Shown: positions 45,041-55,985, counted from the first letter of the stretch. The stretch: DNA of 64,000 nt from Nitrospiria bacterium (GCA_035498035.1 DATKAN010000026.1:62001-126000), one strand, 5' to 3'. Made by a program: numbers and translations. The notes: generated from the letters alone by a model not told the origin.

Positions 45041-45991
45041 TTATTCCTTGAAGGCGTTGATCAGTTGATCTACGTTGTATTCGATCATCGATCGGTAGTT
45101 TTCCGTACCCGGCAAGACTCCGGGAGTCGGGGTCAGAACTACCACGTGGGCTCCGGTTTGCTGGGCCAGCATCTGGGGCAGCGTTGGATTCAATTGAGGT
45201 TCGGAAACGATGATTCGGATCTTTTCGGCCTTGATCATCCGAACGAGATCGGAAAGGTGTTTTTCAGAAGGCTCGGTCCCGACTTCTGAAACGATGCTCC
45301 CTCGGACTGCAAACCCGAAACGCCGCGCAAAATAGGACCAGGAGGCGTGATGGGTGACGATCTTTCTATTTGGGAGCGGTTTGAGCTTCACCATCAAGCG
45401 GCGCTGGGTTTGATCCAGATCCTGAATATACCGTGCCTGATTCCGGAAGTAGTCGTTTTTATGAGCCGGGTCGATCTTTATCAAACCCTCGGTAATATGG
45501 CGAACCATCAGCTTGGCATTTTCGGGATCGAGCCAAATGTGCGGATCCCCCATTGAATGCGGGTCATCCGAAGGGACGGTGATAGCCCGGTTCTTCAGAA
45601 CAGGGACCCCGATAGATGTTGTGATAGTCAAAAGTGCGGGATTGCCGGCCTTTTCGACCAAGGCGTCGAGCCAGACTTCCAGTCCCAATCCGACCCGGAC
45701 CAGCATTCGGGCTCCCTGGATCGCTAGCATGTCGGCCGGTTTGGGGGTATAGGTATGCGCGCTCTCCAGGCCGCTGAGGAGGCTGGTAACCGTCACCCGA
45801 TCACGGCCAATTTCCTGGACCAGGTCCTTGAGGACGGGCAACGTTGTGACCACTTTGACCGGTTCGTCGGAGACGACCGAATCGGTCGCCGCTGTCGTCG
45901 GCGCGGGCAACCCGCCGCCGAATAACGACATCGTCATTGTGACGATGACCAGCGTCGTCTTTCCACGAACTCTCGTCAAACGCGTATTCAA
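45041..45991 (-). CDS. ZnuA-like metal ABC transporter substrate-binding protein
   Basis: 316 aa. N-terminal signal sequence; cluster A-1/ZinT-type binding protein (VKVVTTLPVLKDLVQEIG). Likely metal ligands are the His of ESAHTYTPKP, the His of GDPHIWLDPENA, the His of VTHHASWSYFA and an acidic residue in the C-terminal lobe near SEPQLNPTL. The His-rich loop of true ZnuA is replaced by DDPHSMGD, so Zn2+ or Mn2+ are both possible. No ATPase or permease gene is nearby. It lies only 19 bp after the HIT-protein gene and is probably at the tail of the his operon. Confidence 0.82.
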   Translation of the reverse strand: MNTRLTRVRGKTTLVIVTMTMSLFGGGLPAPTTAATDSVVSDEPVKVVTTLPVLKDLVQEIGRDRVTVTSLLSGLESAHTYTPKPADMLAIQGARMLVRVGLGLEVWLDALVEKAGNPALLTITTSIGVPVLKNRAITVPSDDPHSMGDPHIWLDPENAKLMVRHITEGLIKIDPAHKNDYFRNQARYIQDLDQTQRRLMVKLKPLPNRKIVTHHASWSYFARRFGFAVRGSIVSEVGTEPSEKHLSDLVRMIKAEKIRIIVSEPQLNPTLPQMLAQQTGAHVVVLTPTPGVLPGTENYRSMIEYNVDQLINAFKE

Positions 45992-46010
45992 AATTACATT
46001 CTGGGATGAA

Positions 46011-46355
46011 TTAACCCGGCGGCCAGGTCATCTGTCGGCCCCCCAACAGATGAACATGGAGATGGTAGACGGTTTGCCCTCCTCCCGATCCGGTGTTGAT
46101 CACGATTCGAAAACCGGACGGGTTGAGGTTGTGTGTTTTCGCCAGCCCGTTCGCAACCAGGAACAACGAACCCATCAGTTCCTTGTCTGCCTTCGTCAGG
46201 TTCATCAGAGAATCGATATGCTTCCGGGGTACGACAAGAATATGTACCGGTGCCTGGGGGTTGATGTCTTCAAAGGCCACGATGGCGTCGTCTTCATAAA
46301 CGAGTCGGCCCGGGATTTCTTTTTTAATGATACGGCAGAACAGGCATTGGGTCAT
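46011..46355 (-). CDS. hinT: HIT-family (HinT-type) nucleotide hydrolase
   Basis: 114 aa. Starts MTQCLFCRIIKKEIPGRLVYEDD and carries the histidine triad HLHVHLLGG. HinT hydrolyses purine phosphoramidates such as AMP-lysine. Its frequent place after hisIE suggests shared transcription rather than a step in histidine synthesis. The hisIE stop is 2 bp upstream. Confidence 0.92.
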   Translation of the reverse strand: MTQCLFCRIIKKEIPGRLVYEDDAIVAFEDINPQAPVHILVVPRKHIDSLMNLTKADKELMGSLFLVANGLAKTHNLNPSGFRIVINTGSGGGQTVYHLHVHLLGGRQMTWPPG

Positions 46356-46356
46356 G

Positions 46357-47037
46357 TCAGGTCCTCCTCTGTCTAACGAATCGGCTCATTTTTCCAAAAC
46401 GCTTCTGCAATTCTTCATAGATGTCGCTGGGGGAAATATTGTGGTGGCCAAGCAAGACCAGGGTATGAAACCACAAATCGGCGACCTCCCATATGATTTC
46501 CGATGGGCGATTATTTTTTGAGCCGATGATCAGTTCCCCTGACTCTTCCCCGATCTTTTTTAAAATTTTGTCTCGGCCCGAGGTCAATAACCAGGAAACA
46601 TAGGATTTTCCTTTGGGTGATCGCTTCCGGTCCAAAATAACATCATAAATGCGGTCAAGAATCAAGGCCCTGGCTGACATCGGTTTAAGCCGGCGGATAC
46701 GGCCTTTCTCGACGGCACGGAAAAAGCACGACGGCTGGCCGGTGTGGCAGGCCGGCCCTTCCGGTTCGACGCGGATAAGCAGGCTGTCTCCGTCGCAATC
46801 GATCCGGATTTCCTTGACGTTCAGATAGCTCCCGGAGGTGGCCCCCTTGTGCCAGAGGGTTTTCCGGGAGCGGCTCCAGAAATGGACCTGCCCGGTCCGC
46901 ATTGTCTTGTCCAGGGACTTCCGGTTCATGAAGGCCATCATCAAGATCGAGTCGTCCCGATGATCCTGGACAATCGCGGGGATCAAGCCTTTTTCATCGA
47001 ATTTCAATCCGGGCGGCAGCCGCTTTGAAGAAGTCAT
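46357..47037 (-). CDS. hisIE: bifunctional phosphoribosyl-AMP cyclohydrolase / phosphoribosyl-ATP pyrophosphatase
   Basis: 226 aa, two fused domains. HisI (about 1-120; [17 protein letters not shown]; metal residues in RIDCDGDSL and ACHTG..SCF) opens the PR-AMP ring. HisE (about 130-226; [25 protein letters not shown]) removes pyrophosphate from PR-ATP. These are steps 2 and 3 of histidine synthesis. It overlaps hisF by 4 bp. Confidence 0.94.
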   Translation of the reverse strand: MTSSKRLPPGLKFDEKGLIPAIVQDHRDDSILMMAFMNRKSLDKTMRTGQVHFWSRSRKTLWHKGATSGSYLNVKEIRIDCDGDSLLIRVEPEGPACHTGQPSCFFRAVEKGRIRRLKPMSARALILDRIYDVILDRKRSPKGKSYVSWLLTSGRDKILKKIGEESGELIIGSKNNRPSEIIWEVADLWFHTLVLLGHHNISPSDIYEELQKRFGKMSRFVRQRRT

Positions 47038-47804
47038 CGGGACCTCGCCGGGAATCGAACCCGGATGCCTTTGGAATCGAGAAACGTTTTGGCATCGAGA
47101 ATGGTGTACTGTCTATAATGAAAGATCGAAGCGGCCAGGACGGCGTCGGCACGTCCCTCGGCCAATACGTCGTAGAGGTGCTCGAGGCTGCCCGCTCCGC
47201 CCGATGCGATAATCGGGATTGAGACGGCGTCCGACACGGCCCGCGTGAGTTCGATGTCGTAGCCTTTCCGAGTACCATCCTGATCCATGCTTGTCAGTAG
47301 AATTTCGCCCGCACCGGCCTCGGTCATCCGGACAGCCCACCCCACGGCCTCCAGCCCGGTCGTCTTTCGCCCGCCATGGGTGTAAACCATCCAGGTATTC
47401 TGGGACCGTTTGGCGTCGATCGCGACCACGATGCATTGGCTGCCGAATCGTTCCACGGCCGCCTTTACAAAGGCGGGGTCCTCCACGGCGGCGGTGTTGA
47501 TCGAAACCTTGTCCGCCCCCGCGAGCAAGAGATCGCGGATGTCTTGCAGGGTCCGGACTCCCCCTCCGACCGTCAGCGGCATAAACACCTCGGCGGCCGT
47601 TCGTTCCACGACCTCCAGCAGAATCTTCCGCTTCTCGTGGGAAGCGGTGATGTCCAGATAACAAAGCTCATCGGCGCCTTCTGTATCGTAGAACCGGGCA
47701 ATCTCAACCGGGTCGCCCGCATCACGGAGGTTGACGAATCCGATTCCTTTTACAACCCGTCCATCCTTGACGTCCAGGCAGGGAATGATCCGTTTGGCCA
47801 GCAT
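47034..47804 (-). CDS. hisF: imidazole glycerol phosphate synthase, cyclase subunit
   Basis: 256 aa, TIM barrel. Catalytic Asp-11 in [16 protein letters not shown] and the second Asp in [15 protein letters not shown] are present, as are both phosphate loops. It works with HisH (49161-49766), which supplies ammonia. Its ATG overlaps the hisA stop by one base. Confidence 0.95.
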   Translation of the reverse strand: MLAKRIIPCLDVKDGRVVKGIGFVNLRDAGDPVEIARFYDTEGADELCYLDITASHEKRKILLEVVERTAAEVFMPLTVGGGVRTLQDIRDLLLAGADKVSINTAAVEDPAFVKAAVERFGSQCIVVAIDAKRSQNTWMVYTHGGRKTTGLEAVGWAVRMTEAGAGEILLTSMDQDGTRKGYDIELTRAVSDAVSIPIIASGGAGSLEHLYDVLAEGRADAVLAASIFHYRQYTILDAKTFLDSKGIRVRFPARSR

Positions 47805-48535
47805 CAGTGCGCCCCCTGGGCCCTTGAAATCGCCTCGCTCAATTTGAATGCGCCGGTATATAAAGCTTTCCCGATGATGACGCCCGCTACGCCGGAGGAC
47901 TCCAACGTGAGTAGCGCGTCGATATCCTCCAGGGATGCGACCCCACCGGAAGCGATGACCGGTATTTCTCCTGAGCGCGCGAGTTCCTGAACCGCTTCAA
48001 GATTCGGTCCCTTTAGCATGCCATCCCGTTGAACGTCCGTAAAAATGATCGAAACGATTCTAAGTCCCGTCAACTTTTTTGCAAAATCGATTACCGACTC
48101 TCCGGTGGGTTGTGTCCATCCCTGCACCACGATCTTCCCATCCCGTGCGTCCAGTCCGACCGATATTCCAATCGGAAATAGGTCGCATGCTGATTTCAAA
48201 AACTGTAGAGATTGCATTGCCTTAGTTCCCAGGACAAGCCTTGACGCTTCTTTTTGCCTGTAATATTCAATGTCGGCCAATGTCCTTATGCCTCCCGCGA
48301 CCTGGATGGGAATATCAACGGTTTGAATCATCTTCACAATGAGTTCGTGATTTATTGGCCTTCCCTTGAACGCCCCGTCCAGATCCACGACATGAATCAA
48401 TTCCGCGCCTTCCGATTCCCAACGTTGTGCCACCGCAAGCGGATCATCCGAATAGATCGACTCCGTCCCAAGACGCCCTTGTCTGAGGCGTATACATTTT
48501 CCATCTTTGATATCGATCGCGGGGATAATCAACAT
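47804..48535 (-). CDS. hisA: ProFAR isomerase (phosphoribosylformimino-AICAR ribotide isomerase)
   Basis: 243 aa, TIM barrel related to His[18 protein letters not shown] gives the catalytic Asp-8; the second Asp lies in [11 protein letters not shown]. The frame runs upstream into the lipoprotein gene, but the ATG at 48535 gives the standard start and forms an ATGA overlap with that gene's stop. Confidence 0.94.
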   Translation of the reverse strand: MLIIPAIDIKDGKCIRLRQGRLGTESIYSDDPLAVAQRWESEGAELIHVVDLDGAFKGRPINHELIVKMIQTVDIPIQVAGGIRTLADIEYYRQKEASRLVLGTKAMQSLQFLKSACDLFPIGISVGLDARDGKIVVQGWTQPTGESVIDFAKKLTGLRIVSIIFTDVQRDGMLKGPNLEAVQELARSGEIPVIASGGVASLEDIDALLTLESSGVAGVIIGKALYTGAFKLSEAISRAQGAH

Positions 48536-49164
48536 CAGTTCGTTTTCCTTTGGGTCCAGGGAGAAGCCGCGATCAGCTGTTCGACGGCATCTTCGGACAA
48601 TTCGGAGGCCGTCAGCCATCGCCACCCGCGTTTAAAGAAAAGGCTGTAAGCGGAGATGTCCTCAAACAAGGATTTTTGCGTTTCATTATAGCTGGCCTTC
48701 CAAAGAAGATGGCCATCTTCCGCATGAATCAGTTGTACCTTAACCCCAACCGAGGCCGGTCTACTGATCGAATAGGCGGTCCCATCCCGTTCCGTATAGG
48801 CCGTCACGGATCCGAAAAGCACGGTCGACGTCTTTAAAATCTTTCCGATCTGTTCGGCCCTTTGGAGATCGGATAGAGGCGTCCCGTCGCCCGACGGGAG
48901 AGGTTGCTGTCCCTCCCAACGGACGACCTTGACATGGAGTTCGATCAGTTTGCGGTAAAACTGGTCCGTGATAATTTGGGCCCCGTCGTCTTCGACCTTG
49001 CCGGAACGAATCTCGCCTGTTGTCGAAGGTTCCACAACGAAGGGAATGAGGCCGACATCCTGTACGGAGTGCTTTTCAAGCTCGTGCGGCAACGAGCTTT
49101 GGATGTATTTCGGCCCGCAGCCGACCAGGCCGACCAATAGGACACAAAATACCGACCGCTTCAT
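48535..49164 (-). CDS. lipoprotein inserted between hisH and hisA
   Basis: 209 aa. Lipobox LVGLVGC (Cys about 16). The mature protein resembles the DUF799/GNA1162-like lipoproteins ([59 protein letters not shown]) that adopt a curli CsgG/TolB-N-like fold; this is a weak resemblance, not a firm call. It overlaps both hisH and hisA by 4 bp (ATGA), so it is fully embedded in the his operon. No role in histidine synthesis is evident. Confidence 0.7.
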   Translation of the reverse strand: MKRSVFCVLLVGLVGCGPKYIQSSLPHELEKHSVQDVGLIPFVVEPSTTGEIRSGKVEDDGAQIITDQFYRKLIELHVKVVRWEGQQPLPSGDGTPLSDLQRAEQIGKILKTSTVLFGSVTAYTERDGTAYSISRPASVGVKVQLIHAEDGHLLWKASYNETQKSLFEDISAYSLFFKRGWRWLTASELSEDAVEQLIAASPWTQRKTN

Positions 49165-49766
49165 CGACATTGCGCAAAATTCCGAAGGAGCTTCAAACCG
49201 ACCGCCTGACTCTTTTCCGGGTGAAACTGACAGGCGAAGACGTTGCCGACGGCGATGCTGGAAGCAAAGGGCTGTCCGTATTCGGTCGTCGAGGCGATCA
49301 CGGCCGAATCATCGGGCACTCCATAATAGGAATGGACGAAATAAAACATCGCGTCCATCGGGAGGCCTTGAAGTAACGGCGTGGCTTGGCGAATCTCCAG
49401 TGTGTTCCATCCCATATGCGGGACTTTCAGCCCCGCGTCTGGAAAGCGGACGACGCGGCCCCGGATCCAGCCCAGGCCTTTGTGAAGGCCGAACTCCTCG
49501 CTCTCCGTGAACAGGAGTTGCAATCCCAAGCAGACCCCGAGAAACGGTTTTCCGCTCGACAGGGTTCGAAGGACGGGATCGATCAGGCCCAGTTCCTCCA
49601 GATTTCGCATGCAGTCGGGAAAGGCGCCTACGCCGGGAAGGACAACGTGGCTTGCATCGTCAATCTGGCGGGGGTTGCGCGTGACGTTGACCGCAAAGCC
49701 CAGCCGTTCGAAGGCCTTCGAGACGCTTCGGAGATTGCCCATGCCGTAGTCAATAATGGCGATCAT
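49161..49766 (-). CDS. hisH: imidazole glycerol phosphate synthase, glutamine amidotransferase subunit
   Basis: 201 aa, class I glutamine amidotransferase. Nucleophile Cys in [12 protein letters not shown]; His-Glu of the triad in [10 protein letters not shown]-terminal [12 protein letters not shown]. It hydrolyses glutamine and channels ammonia to HisF. A 263-bp non-coding stretch with repeat-like DNA separates it from hisB upstream. Confidence 0.95.
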   Translation of the reverse strand: MIAIIDYGMGNLRSVSKAFERLGFAVNVTRNPRQIDDASHVVLPGVGAFPDCMRNLEELGLIDPVLRTLSSGKPFLGVCLGLQLLFTESEEFGLHKGLGWIRGRVVRFPDAGLKVPHMGWNTLEIRQATPLLQGLPMDAMFYFVHSYYGVPDDSAVIASTTEYGQPFASSIAVGNVFACQFHPEKSQAVGLKLLRNFAQCR

Positions 49767-49777
49767 GTTGAATTATT

Positions 49778-49995
49778 TTCGGGGCTCACGCCGCCTATGA
49801 TTCTATCCGGCGGGCCGGTGCGATGCCGTGGCTCCTTCGATGCCCCCAGACCCCGCGCTCGGAGGGGCGAAGCCCGATCCTCGCTTCCCGTCGAAGCCAG
49901 GTAAATCTCCCTACTTACGATTCTCAATTCTCCATTCAATAAAAAATCCCTTGGCGGGAAATTTTCAGCCTCCCGCTTTGCTCGCTAGGTGAACC
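49778..49995. repeat. intergenic repeat element, type 2, upstream of hisH
   Basis: The part nearest hisH (GGGGCTCACGCCGCC on the plus strand) matches the left arm of the type 1 copies, and the far end (CCGCTTTGCTCGCTAGG at 49969-49985) matches their right arm. The core at 49841-49890 is about 85% identical to 56261-56310 near rpmE. It lies 12 bp from the hisH start. Confidence 0.55.
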
Positions 49996-50029
49996 CCAAA
50001 GCAGGTGGGGCGTCCCCCCGGTCGCTCCC

Positions 50030-50623
50030 TTACAATTTACCCTTCGTGGACGGAACGCCGCGCGTTCGCGCATCCATCTGCACCGCCAGATCCAGGGCCC
50101 GTCCGAAGGCCTTGAAGATGGCCTCGAGCACATGGTGGGGATTCTTTCCGTAGGGGACATTGATATGGAGCGTAGTCCCGCTGTGAACGACGAACGCCTT
50201 GAAAAACTCCTCAATGAGCTCCACATCGAAGTCCCGGATCTTGTTTTTCCTTGGTAGCGGAACCTGGTAGATCAGATACGGTCGTCCGGAAAGGTCCAGA
50301 TCCACCCGGGCGATCGCTTCATCCATCGGTACGGAAAAGGAACCGTACCGTTTGATCCCCTTCTTGTCACGAAGCGCCTTGGAAACGGCCTCTCCCAAAA
50401 CGATTCCGATATCCTCCACCGTATGATGAAAATCAACCTCCGTGTCGCCCCGCGCCATGACCGCGAGATCCATCCGGCCGTGTTTGGCCATCAGGGTGAG
50501 CATGTGATCCAAAAACGGCATCGTGGTTTGGACACGGCTCCTTCCGGTGCCGTCCAGATCCAGCCGGACTTTTACTTGGGTTTCGGTGGTCTTCCTTTGA
50601 ACTTCCGCCCGACGCGTCTTCAT
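50030..50623 (-). CDS. hisB: imidazoleglycerol-phosphate dehydratase
   Basis: 197 aa, the monofunctional form. Metal-binding His-rich repeats are present ([32 protein letters not shown]) with [13 protein letters not shown] near the N-terminus. It dehydrates IGP to imidazole acetol phosphate. No HisN phosphatase domain is fused. It overlaps hisD by 4 bp (50620-50623). Confidence 0.95.
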   Translation of the reverse strand: MKTRRAEVQRKTTETQVKVRLDLDGTGRSRVQTTMPFLDHMLTLMAKHGRMDLAVMARGDTEVDFHHTVEDIGIVLGEAVSKALRDKKGIKRYGSFSVPMDEAIARVDLDLSGRPYLIYQVPLPRKNKIRDFDVELIEEFFKAFVVHSGTTLHINVPYGKNPHHVLEAIFKAFGRALDLAVQMDARTRGVPSTKGKL

Positions 50624-51903
50624 TGAGTGCGAACCTCCACGGCACGGGCATGCGCCTGCAGCCCCTCCATCTCGGCGATCCGAATGGCCGCATCCTTGAC
50701 CCGTGAAAGGCCTTCACGGCTGAACGCAAGGAGGCTGGTTTTCTTCACAAAGTCGTCCACCGACAGGGGCGAAGAGAAGCGTGCGGTTCCGCCGGTCGGC
50801 AGGACATGGTTCGGCCCCGCCACGTAATCGCCGAGGGACTCGGTGGTGTAGTGGCCGAGAAAGACGGCCCCGGCATGCTTGACCTCCGGGAGCAGACGGT
50901 CCGGTTGGTCCACGGCCAGTTCGAGATGTTCCGGTGCGATCGCATTGGCCATGGCCACGGCCTGGGCCAGGTCTCTCACTCGGAAGATTTTTCCCGAACG
51001 ACGGAGCGCCTGGGCGATGATCTTTTTTCTCGGAAGCCGTTCGATCTGTTCCTTCATCCGCGTCCGGACTTTTCGGATCAGCGAATCGCTGGGAGTGATC
51101 AGGATCGAGATCGCAAGCTCGTCATGTTCGGCCTGGGACAGCAGGTCGGCCGCGACGAAACGGGGGTCGGCCGTATCGTCCGCGATCACGACGATCTCGC
51201 TGGGTCCGGCGATCATATCGATGTCCACCAGCCCGAAAACGAGCCGTTTGGCCGTGGCGACGTAAATGTTTCCGGGCCCGACGATCTTGTCCACCCGGGC
51301 GATGGTCTTGGTCCCGTAGGCCATCGCGCCGATCGCCTGCGCGCCGCCGACCGCGTAGATTTCGTCGACGCCGGCCAGATCGGCCGCGACGAGCAGGTGA
51401 GGGTTCATCCCGCCTCCAGGGGTCGGCGTGCACATCACGACTTCCGGAACGCCGGCCACCTTGGCCGGAACGGCGTTCATCAATACGGAAGACGGATAGG
51501 CCGCTTTCCCTCCGGGGACGTAGATCCCGACCCGGTCCAGGGGGCGCACCAATTGGCCCAGGGTGATCTGCTGCTCTTCATAGCTCCAGCTCTTCGGCTT
51601 TTGCCGTTCGTGGAACGAGCGGATTCGATCGGCGGCAAATCGAAGGGAGTCCACGGCCTCGGGGGCCACTTGACGGTAGGCCTCCTTGATCCGCTCCGGA
51701 CGGATCCGAAGTCGGTCGGCCGTGAGACGGACCTGATCAAAATCGCGCGAATAACGAAGGACGGCGGCATCTCCCCGTCGTCGAACCGCCTCCAGGACCG
51801 TCCGGACCGTCGTTTCGACGCCTCTGGGAGTCGAGGAAGTCCGCCGCAGGCGTGCCAGCCACGCCCCGGCCGGGGTTTTTGAATTGATCCGGATCAATTT
51901 CAT
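50620..51903 (-). CDS. hisD: histidinol dehydrogenase
   Basis: 427 aa. Zn2+-dependent oxidation of histidinol to histidine, the last step of the pathway. Family signatures are [18 protein letters not shown], the zinc ligands in [11 protein letters not shown] and the catalytic Glu-His in [10 protein letters not shown]. Length is normal. It overlaps hisG by 4 bp and hisB by 4 bp. Confidence 0.95.
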   Translation of the reverse strand: MKLIRINSKTPAGAWLARLRRTSSTPRGVETTVRTVLEAVRRRGDAAVLRYSRDFDQVRLTADRLRIRPERIKEAYRQVAPEAVDSLRFAADRIRSFHERQKPKSWSYEEQQITLGQLVRPLDRVGIYVPGGKAAYPSSVLMNAVPAKVAGVPEVVMCTPTPGGGMNPHLLVAADLAGVDEIYAVGGAQAIGAMAYGTKTIARVDKIVGPGNIYVATAKRLVFGLVDIDMIAGPSEIVVIADDTADPRFVAADLLSQAEHDELAISILITPSDSLIRKVRTRMKEQIERLPRKKIIAQALRRSGKIFRVRDLAQAVAMANAIAPEHLELAVDQPDRLLPEVKHAGAVFLGHYTTESLGDYVAGPNHVLPTGGTARFSSPLSVDDFVKKTSLLAFSREGLSRVKDAAIRIAEMEGLQAHARAVEVRTQ

Positions 51904-52550
51904 GCCGTCGTCTCGCCGATCGTTTTCTCCAGACGTTGGATCAGCTCCGTGATCGTCTTGGATTTTGTTTTGAGGCTGGCCCGATTCACGATCAATCGGG
52001 CGGTGGACTGTGCGATGACCGCCTGCTCCTCGAGGTGGTTTTCCCGCAGGGTCGTCCCGGTGGTGATCAAGTCCACGATCTGTTCCGACAATCCCACCAA
52101 AGGTGCCAGCTCGATCGCCCCCGACAGCCGGATGATCTCGACCGGCAGACCCTTTTCGTTGAAATATCGCTCCGCGATCTTGGGATATTTCGTCGCAATC
52201 TTGAGTTTGGCCGAAGACCAGCTGGGCGTCACGGCGGCCGTTCGGGGTCCGGCCACCACGATCCGGCAGGCCCCGAAGCGAAGGTCGAGCGGTTCGTACA
52301 CGTCGGGCTCCTGTTCCAGAAGGACGTCTTTGCCGGCGATGCCCATGTCGGCCGCCCCGTACTCGACGTAGGTCGGCACATCCACCGCACGCACGATCAC
52401 CATGCGGAGCCGGTGAGGGGCGTTTTCGAACAGGAGTTTGCGGCTATCGGCCTTTAGACCCCGCGGAAGGAGTCCGTTCTTCCTGAAAAGGGCGATGGAC
52501 GGATTGAGCAGGCGCCCTTTCGGCAATGCAATGGTGACGGTGTCTTTCAT
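51900..52550 (-). CDS. hisG: ATP phosphoribosyltransferase, short form
   Basis: 216 aa. First step of histidine synthesis (PRPP + ATP). [16 protein letters not shown] and the PRPP loop [14 protein letters not shown] are present. The C-terminal ACT-like regulatory domain of the long form (~290-300 aa) is absent. Short HisG normally needs HisZ, a HisRS paralogue, for activity and feedback control; none is in the window. It overlaps murA by 4 bp. Confidence 0.94.
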   Translation of the reverse strand: MKDTVTIALPKGRLLNPSIALFRKNGLLPRGLKADSRKLLFENAPHRLRMVIVRAVDVPTYVEYGAADMGIAGKDVLLEQEPDVYEPLDLRFGACRIVVAGPRTAAVTPSWSSAKLKIATKYPKIAERYFNEKGLPVEIIRLSGAIELAPLVGLSEQIVDLITTGTTLRENHLEEQAVIAQSTARLIVNRASLKTKSKTITELIQRLEKTIGETTA

Positions 52551-53812
52551 GAGGGTTGCTTAATCCGGGCGATCTCTCCCCCGAGGTTTGAAAATTTCTG
52601 TTCGATCTTTTCGTAGCCCCTGTCCAGGTGATAGACGCGCGAGATCTCGGTCTCTCCTTCCGCGGCCAGGCCCGCAAGGACCAGGCCGGCGCTGGCCCGG
52701 AGGTCCGAGGCCATCACCGGCGCCCCGCTCAAGCGCGAGGTCCCTTTAATCACCGCATTGTTTCCCTGAACATGGATATCCGCGCCCATGCGTCGGAGTT
52801 CGGCCACGTGCGAGAACCGATTCTCAAACACCGTTTCGGTGATTACGCTCAGGCCGTCGGAGAGCGTCATCAGGGCCATGATCTGAGCCTGCATGTCCGT
52901 CGGGAATCCCGGATACGGGTTCGTCTTGATATCCACCGCGGCGATCCGCCCCGTTGCCGTGGCCCGCACGCCGTCCCCTTCCTCACCAATCTGGACGCCG
53001 GCCTCACGCAGCTTTTGCAAAACGGCGTCCAGATACCCGGGGGCGCAGCCGCGGACGAAGACGGCCCCTCGTGTTATGGCGGCGGCGGTCAGGAAAGTTC
53101 CGGCCTCGATGCGATCCGGCATGATTTGGTAGGCGCAGGGGTCGTTTAACGATTCGACTCCGTCGATCGTGACGACGTCCGTGCCGGCCCCCTTGATTTT
53201 CGCGCCGCACCGAATCAGAAAGTAAGCCAGATCGGCCACCTCCGGCTCGCGGGCGGCATTTTCGATTACCGTGACCCCGTCGGCCAGGGTGGCGGCCATC
53301 ATGAGATTCTCCGTGCCCGTGACCGAGGGAAGATCCAAGTGTATCCGGGCGCCCTTGAGACGTCGGGCCTTGACCGTGACATAACCGTGCTCGATCTGGA
53401 TCTCGGCCCCCATCTTTTCCAACCCCATCAAGTGAAGATTGATGGGCCGGGCTCCGATCGCGCAGCCCCCCGGAAGTGAAACTCGGGCCTCGCCGAAGCG
53501 CGCGGCCAGCGGACCCAGGACCAGGACCGAGGCGCGCATCGTTTTAACCAGCTCATAAGGGGCATCGTGACGGGCCAGCGCGGGCATCCGAACCGCCCAC
53601 CTCCCCTGACCGTCATCATCGACCAAGGCGCCGAGATGAATCAAGAGGCGTTTGATCGTCGCCACGTCCATCAGCCTCGGAATGTTCCGGACCCGGAGTT
53701 CCGCCCGGCTCAGAAGGGTCGCCGCAAGGATGGGCAGCGCGGCATTCTTGGCCCCGCTCACCGCCACCTCGCCTTTGAGCGGCTTACCGCCTTTGATTAA
53801 AATTTTATCCAT
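52547..53812 (-). CDS. murA: UDP-N-acetylglucosamine 1-carboxyvinyltransferase
   Basis: 421 aa. First committed step of peptidoglycan synthesis. The catalytic Cys is in [16 protein letters not shown], the fosfomycin target. KxGG start ([20 protein letters not shown]) and the two EPSP-synthase-like domains are intact. It begins the murA-hisGDBH... run. The repeat element at 53817-53914 ends 4 bp before the start codon. Confidence 0.95.
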   Translation of the reverse strand: MDKILIKGGKPLKGEVAVSGAKNAALPILAATLLSRAELRVRNIPRLMDVATIKRLLIHLGALVDDDGQGRWAVRMPALARHDAPYELVKTMRASVLVLGPLAARFGEARVSLPGGCAIGARPINLHLMGLEKMGAEIQIEHGYVTVKARRLKGARIHLDLPSVTGTENLMMAATLADGVTVIENAAREPEVADLAYFLIRCGAKIKGAGTDVVTIDGVESLNDPCAYQIMPDRIEAGTFLTAAAITRGAVFVRGCAPGYLDAVLQKLREAGVQIGEEGDGVRATATGRIAAVDIKTNPYPGFPTDMQAQIMALMTLSDGLSVITETVFENRFSHVAELRRMGADIHVQGNNAVIKGTSRLSGAPVMASDLRASAGLVLAGLAAEGETEISRVYHLDRGYEKIEQKFSNLGGEIARIKQPS

Positions 53813-53816
53813 CGGT

Positions 53817-53914
53817 TATAGGGGCTCGCGTCGCCCTCTCCGCTGGCAGAGCCGGTTGGAGCGACTCGACTGAGCTCGTCGAAGTCCTCCCCCCTCTCGC
53901 TCCCTTTGCTCGCT
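53817..53914. repeat. intergenic repeat element, type 1, copy A (murA leader)
   Basis: About 98 bp, roughly 85-90% identical to the reverse complement of 60144-60243. Reading toward murA, it has the arm AGCGAGCAAAGGGAGCGAGA, a palindrome TTCGAC...GTCGAG, the hairpin at 53838-53861 (stem CTCCG+CTGGC / GCCGG+bulged T+TGGAG, loop AGA in plus-strand reading), then GGCGACGCGAGCCCCTATAA just before the ATG. Confidence 0.8.
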
Positions 53915-53955
53915 GATTTGAAACCTGCGAGCAGAACCGGCAGCATCGACTTGAT

Positions 53956-54843
53956 TCATGGTTTTGTTAGAACAATCACCCGATCAACCCCCGCCAGATC
54001 CTTTCTTATCTGATCAATCCGCCAGCCGTTCTGCTCAGCCATCACGCGGACGGGGGACGCCTGCCGGATCCCGACCTCAAGAAAGAGGCGTCCGCCGGGG
54101 CGAAGAAACCCCAGGGCGCCGGGCAAAATCCGACGGTAGTAATCCAACCCGTCGCATCCGCCGTTGAGGGCGATCCGGGGTTCATGAAACCTCACCTCCG
54201 GCTGCAGTCGATCCAGTTCTTCGGCCGGAACGTAGGGAGGATTGGCCGTCATGACGTCAATTTTTTCGTGTAAACGCATCGAGGACAAGGGCTCCAGCAG
54301 ATCGCCTTCCAGAAATTCGATCCGCCCGATCATCTCGTGACGTAAGGCGTTCAAGCGCGCGACATCGAGCGCGGCGGGCGAGCGATCGGTCGCAAGGATC
54401 CGAGCCGCCGGATAAAGCCGGCCCAGCGTGACGGCCAGACAGCCCGTGCCGGTGCAGAGATCGACCAGCGTGATCGGCCCTCCCGGCCGGCCAAACTGCT
54501 CCAAAACGGCCTCGATGAGCAGCTCCGTCTCGGGCCGGGGAATCAACGTGTCCGTTGTAACCCGGAATTCCAGCCCCCAGAATTCCTGCACGCCGAGGAT
54601 GTATTGGAGGGGTTCCCGGAGGGCCCGGCGGCGAATCAGGCCCATAAAGGTTTCCTGTTGCTCGGGATCAAGAGATACGGGATCAGCCCGGTAGAGGTCC
54701 AGGCGCGTGCAGGTCAGGGTTTCGGCGATCAGGGTTTCGGCTTCCCGGCGGCCGTCCGGAATCCCGGCCTCGGTCAGCCGATGCGTCGCCGTTCGAAGGA
54801 GTTCCTGAAGAGGCATAGAATTTTTCTTCAATCGAATCGTCAT
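53956..54843 (-). CDS. prmC: release-factor glutamine methyltransferase
   Basis: 295 aa. N-terminal helical domain, then a SAM-dependent methyltransferase with VDLCTGTGCLAVTLG and the glutamine-binding NPPYVP motif. It methylates the Gln of the GGQ loop in RF1 and RF2; prfA lies immediately upstream, a classic pairing. A start at Met-10 (54816) is also possible. The segment PLQYILGVQEFWG is typical of PrmC. Confidence 0.93.
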   Translation of the reverse strand: MTIRLKKNSMPLQELLRTATHRLTEAGIPDGRREAETLIAETLTCTRLDLYRADPVSLDPEQQETFMGLIRRRALREPLQYILGVQEFWGLEFRVTTDTLIPRPETELLIEAVLEQFGRPGGPITLVDLCTGTGCLAVTLGRLYPAARILATDRSPAALDVARLNALRHEMIGRIEFLEGDLLEPLSSMRLHEKIDVMTANPPYVPAEELDRLQPEVRFHEPRIALNGGCDGLDYYRRILPGALGFLRPGGRLFLEVGIRQASPVRVMAEQNGWRIDQIRKDLAGVDRVIVLTKP

Positions 54844-54875
54844 GATTTGGTTCTGTTCTCATTCGGTGGTCGTGA

Positions 54876-55973
54876 TCAGGAGGCCATGACCGTGTTGAGC
54901 CGGTCGGCCTGGTCGGCCGCGATCAGGGCGTCAAACAGCTCGTCCAGATCCCCGTCGAGCACCTGGGTCAGGCGGTGCAACGTCAACCCGATCCGGTGAT
55001 CGGTGATCCGATTTTGGGGGAAATTGTACGTGCGTATCTTTTCGCTACGATCCCCCGTGCCCACCTGGGATTTCCGCGCCTTGGCCATTTCGGCCTCCTG
55101 CCGGTTCTGCTCGACTTCCAAGAGCCGTGCGCGAAGCACGCGCATGGCCTTTGTTCTGTTCTTGAGTTGGGATCGTTCATCCTGACAGCTCACGACCGTG
55201 CCGGTCGGGACGTGTGTGATCCGGACGGCCGAATGGGTTGTGTTGACGCCCTGGCCTCCGGGCCCGGAGGCGCAGAACGTATCGATCCGGAGATCGCTCG
55301 GGTCGATCGTGATGTCCACCTCCTCCGCTTCCGGGAGCACCGCCACCGTGACGGCCGAGGTATGAATGCGCCCGCCCGCCTCGGTGACGGGGACGCGCTG
55401 AACGCGATGGACCCCGCTTTCAAATTTTAAATGGCGGTAGGCGCCTTTACCTTCGATCGCAACGATGACCTCTTTTAATCCCCCGATCCCGGTCGGACTG
55501 GAGCTCATGATCTCGACATGCCACCGGTGATTCTCGGCATACCGCGTATACATCCGGAACAATTCAGCCGCAAAGAGAGCGGCCTCGTCGCCTCCGGTGC
55601 CGGCCCGGATCTCCAGAATGGTGTTCTTGTCATCGCGGGGATCCCTGGGCAACAAGAGGCGCTTGAGCTGCTGCTCCCGCATGTCTTTACGCTTTAAAAG
55701 TTCCTGGCGCTCGTGTTCCGCCATCTCCCTCAAGCCGGCTTCCGCCCGAGCGTCCCGAAGCATTTCTTCGGTTGCCTCGATCTCTTTGAGAACGACCTTG
55801 AATTGCCGGTACTGTTCCATGACCTCTTCGAGATCGGCGCGCTCCTTGGCCAGACGCTGAAATTGGGACTGATCCGCGATAACTTTGGGATCGCTTAGGG
55901 CCCGAGTCAATCCGTCGAATTTATCCTGAATCATCTCAAGCTTTTGTATGAAAACCTGATCGTTCATCGTCAT
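54876..55973 (-). CDS. prfA: peptide chain release factor 1
   Basis: 365 aa. The GGQ loop is [18 protein letters not shown]; the stop-codon recognition tripeptide is PVT (in RVPVTEAGG), the PxT form of RF1 that reads UAA and UAG, not the SPF of RF2. The N-terminal helical domain (1-100) and normal length are present. Co-directional with rpmE and prmC. Confidence 0.95.
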   Translation of the reverse strand: MTMNDQVFIQKLEMIQDKFDGLTRALSDPKVIADQSQFQRLAKERADLEEVMEQYRQFKVVLKEIEATEEMLRDARAEAGLREMAEHERQELLKRKDMREQQLKRLLLPRDPRDDKNTILEIRAGTGGDEAALFAAELFRMYTRYAENHRWHVEIMSSSPTGIGGLKEVIVAIEGKGAYRHLKFESGVHRVQRVPVTEAGGRIHTSAVTVAVLPEAEEVDITIDPSDLRIDTFCASGPGGQGVNTTHSAVRITHVPTGTVVSCQDERSQLKNRTKAMRVLRARLLEVEQNRQEAEMAKARKSQVGTGDRSEKIRTYNFPQNRITDHRIGLTLHRLTQVLDGDLDELFDALIAADQADRLNTVMAS

Positions 55974-55985
55974 AGGATTTGAAGC

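Noticed and set aside
48536-48625. N-terminal extension of hisA
   Set aside because: HisA starts [12 protein letters not shown] at 48535; the extension only overlaps the lipoprotein gene in another frame.
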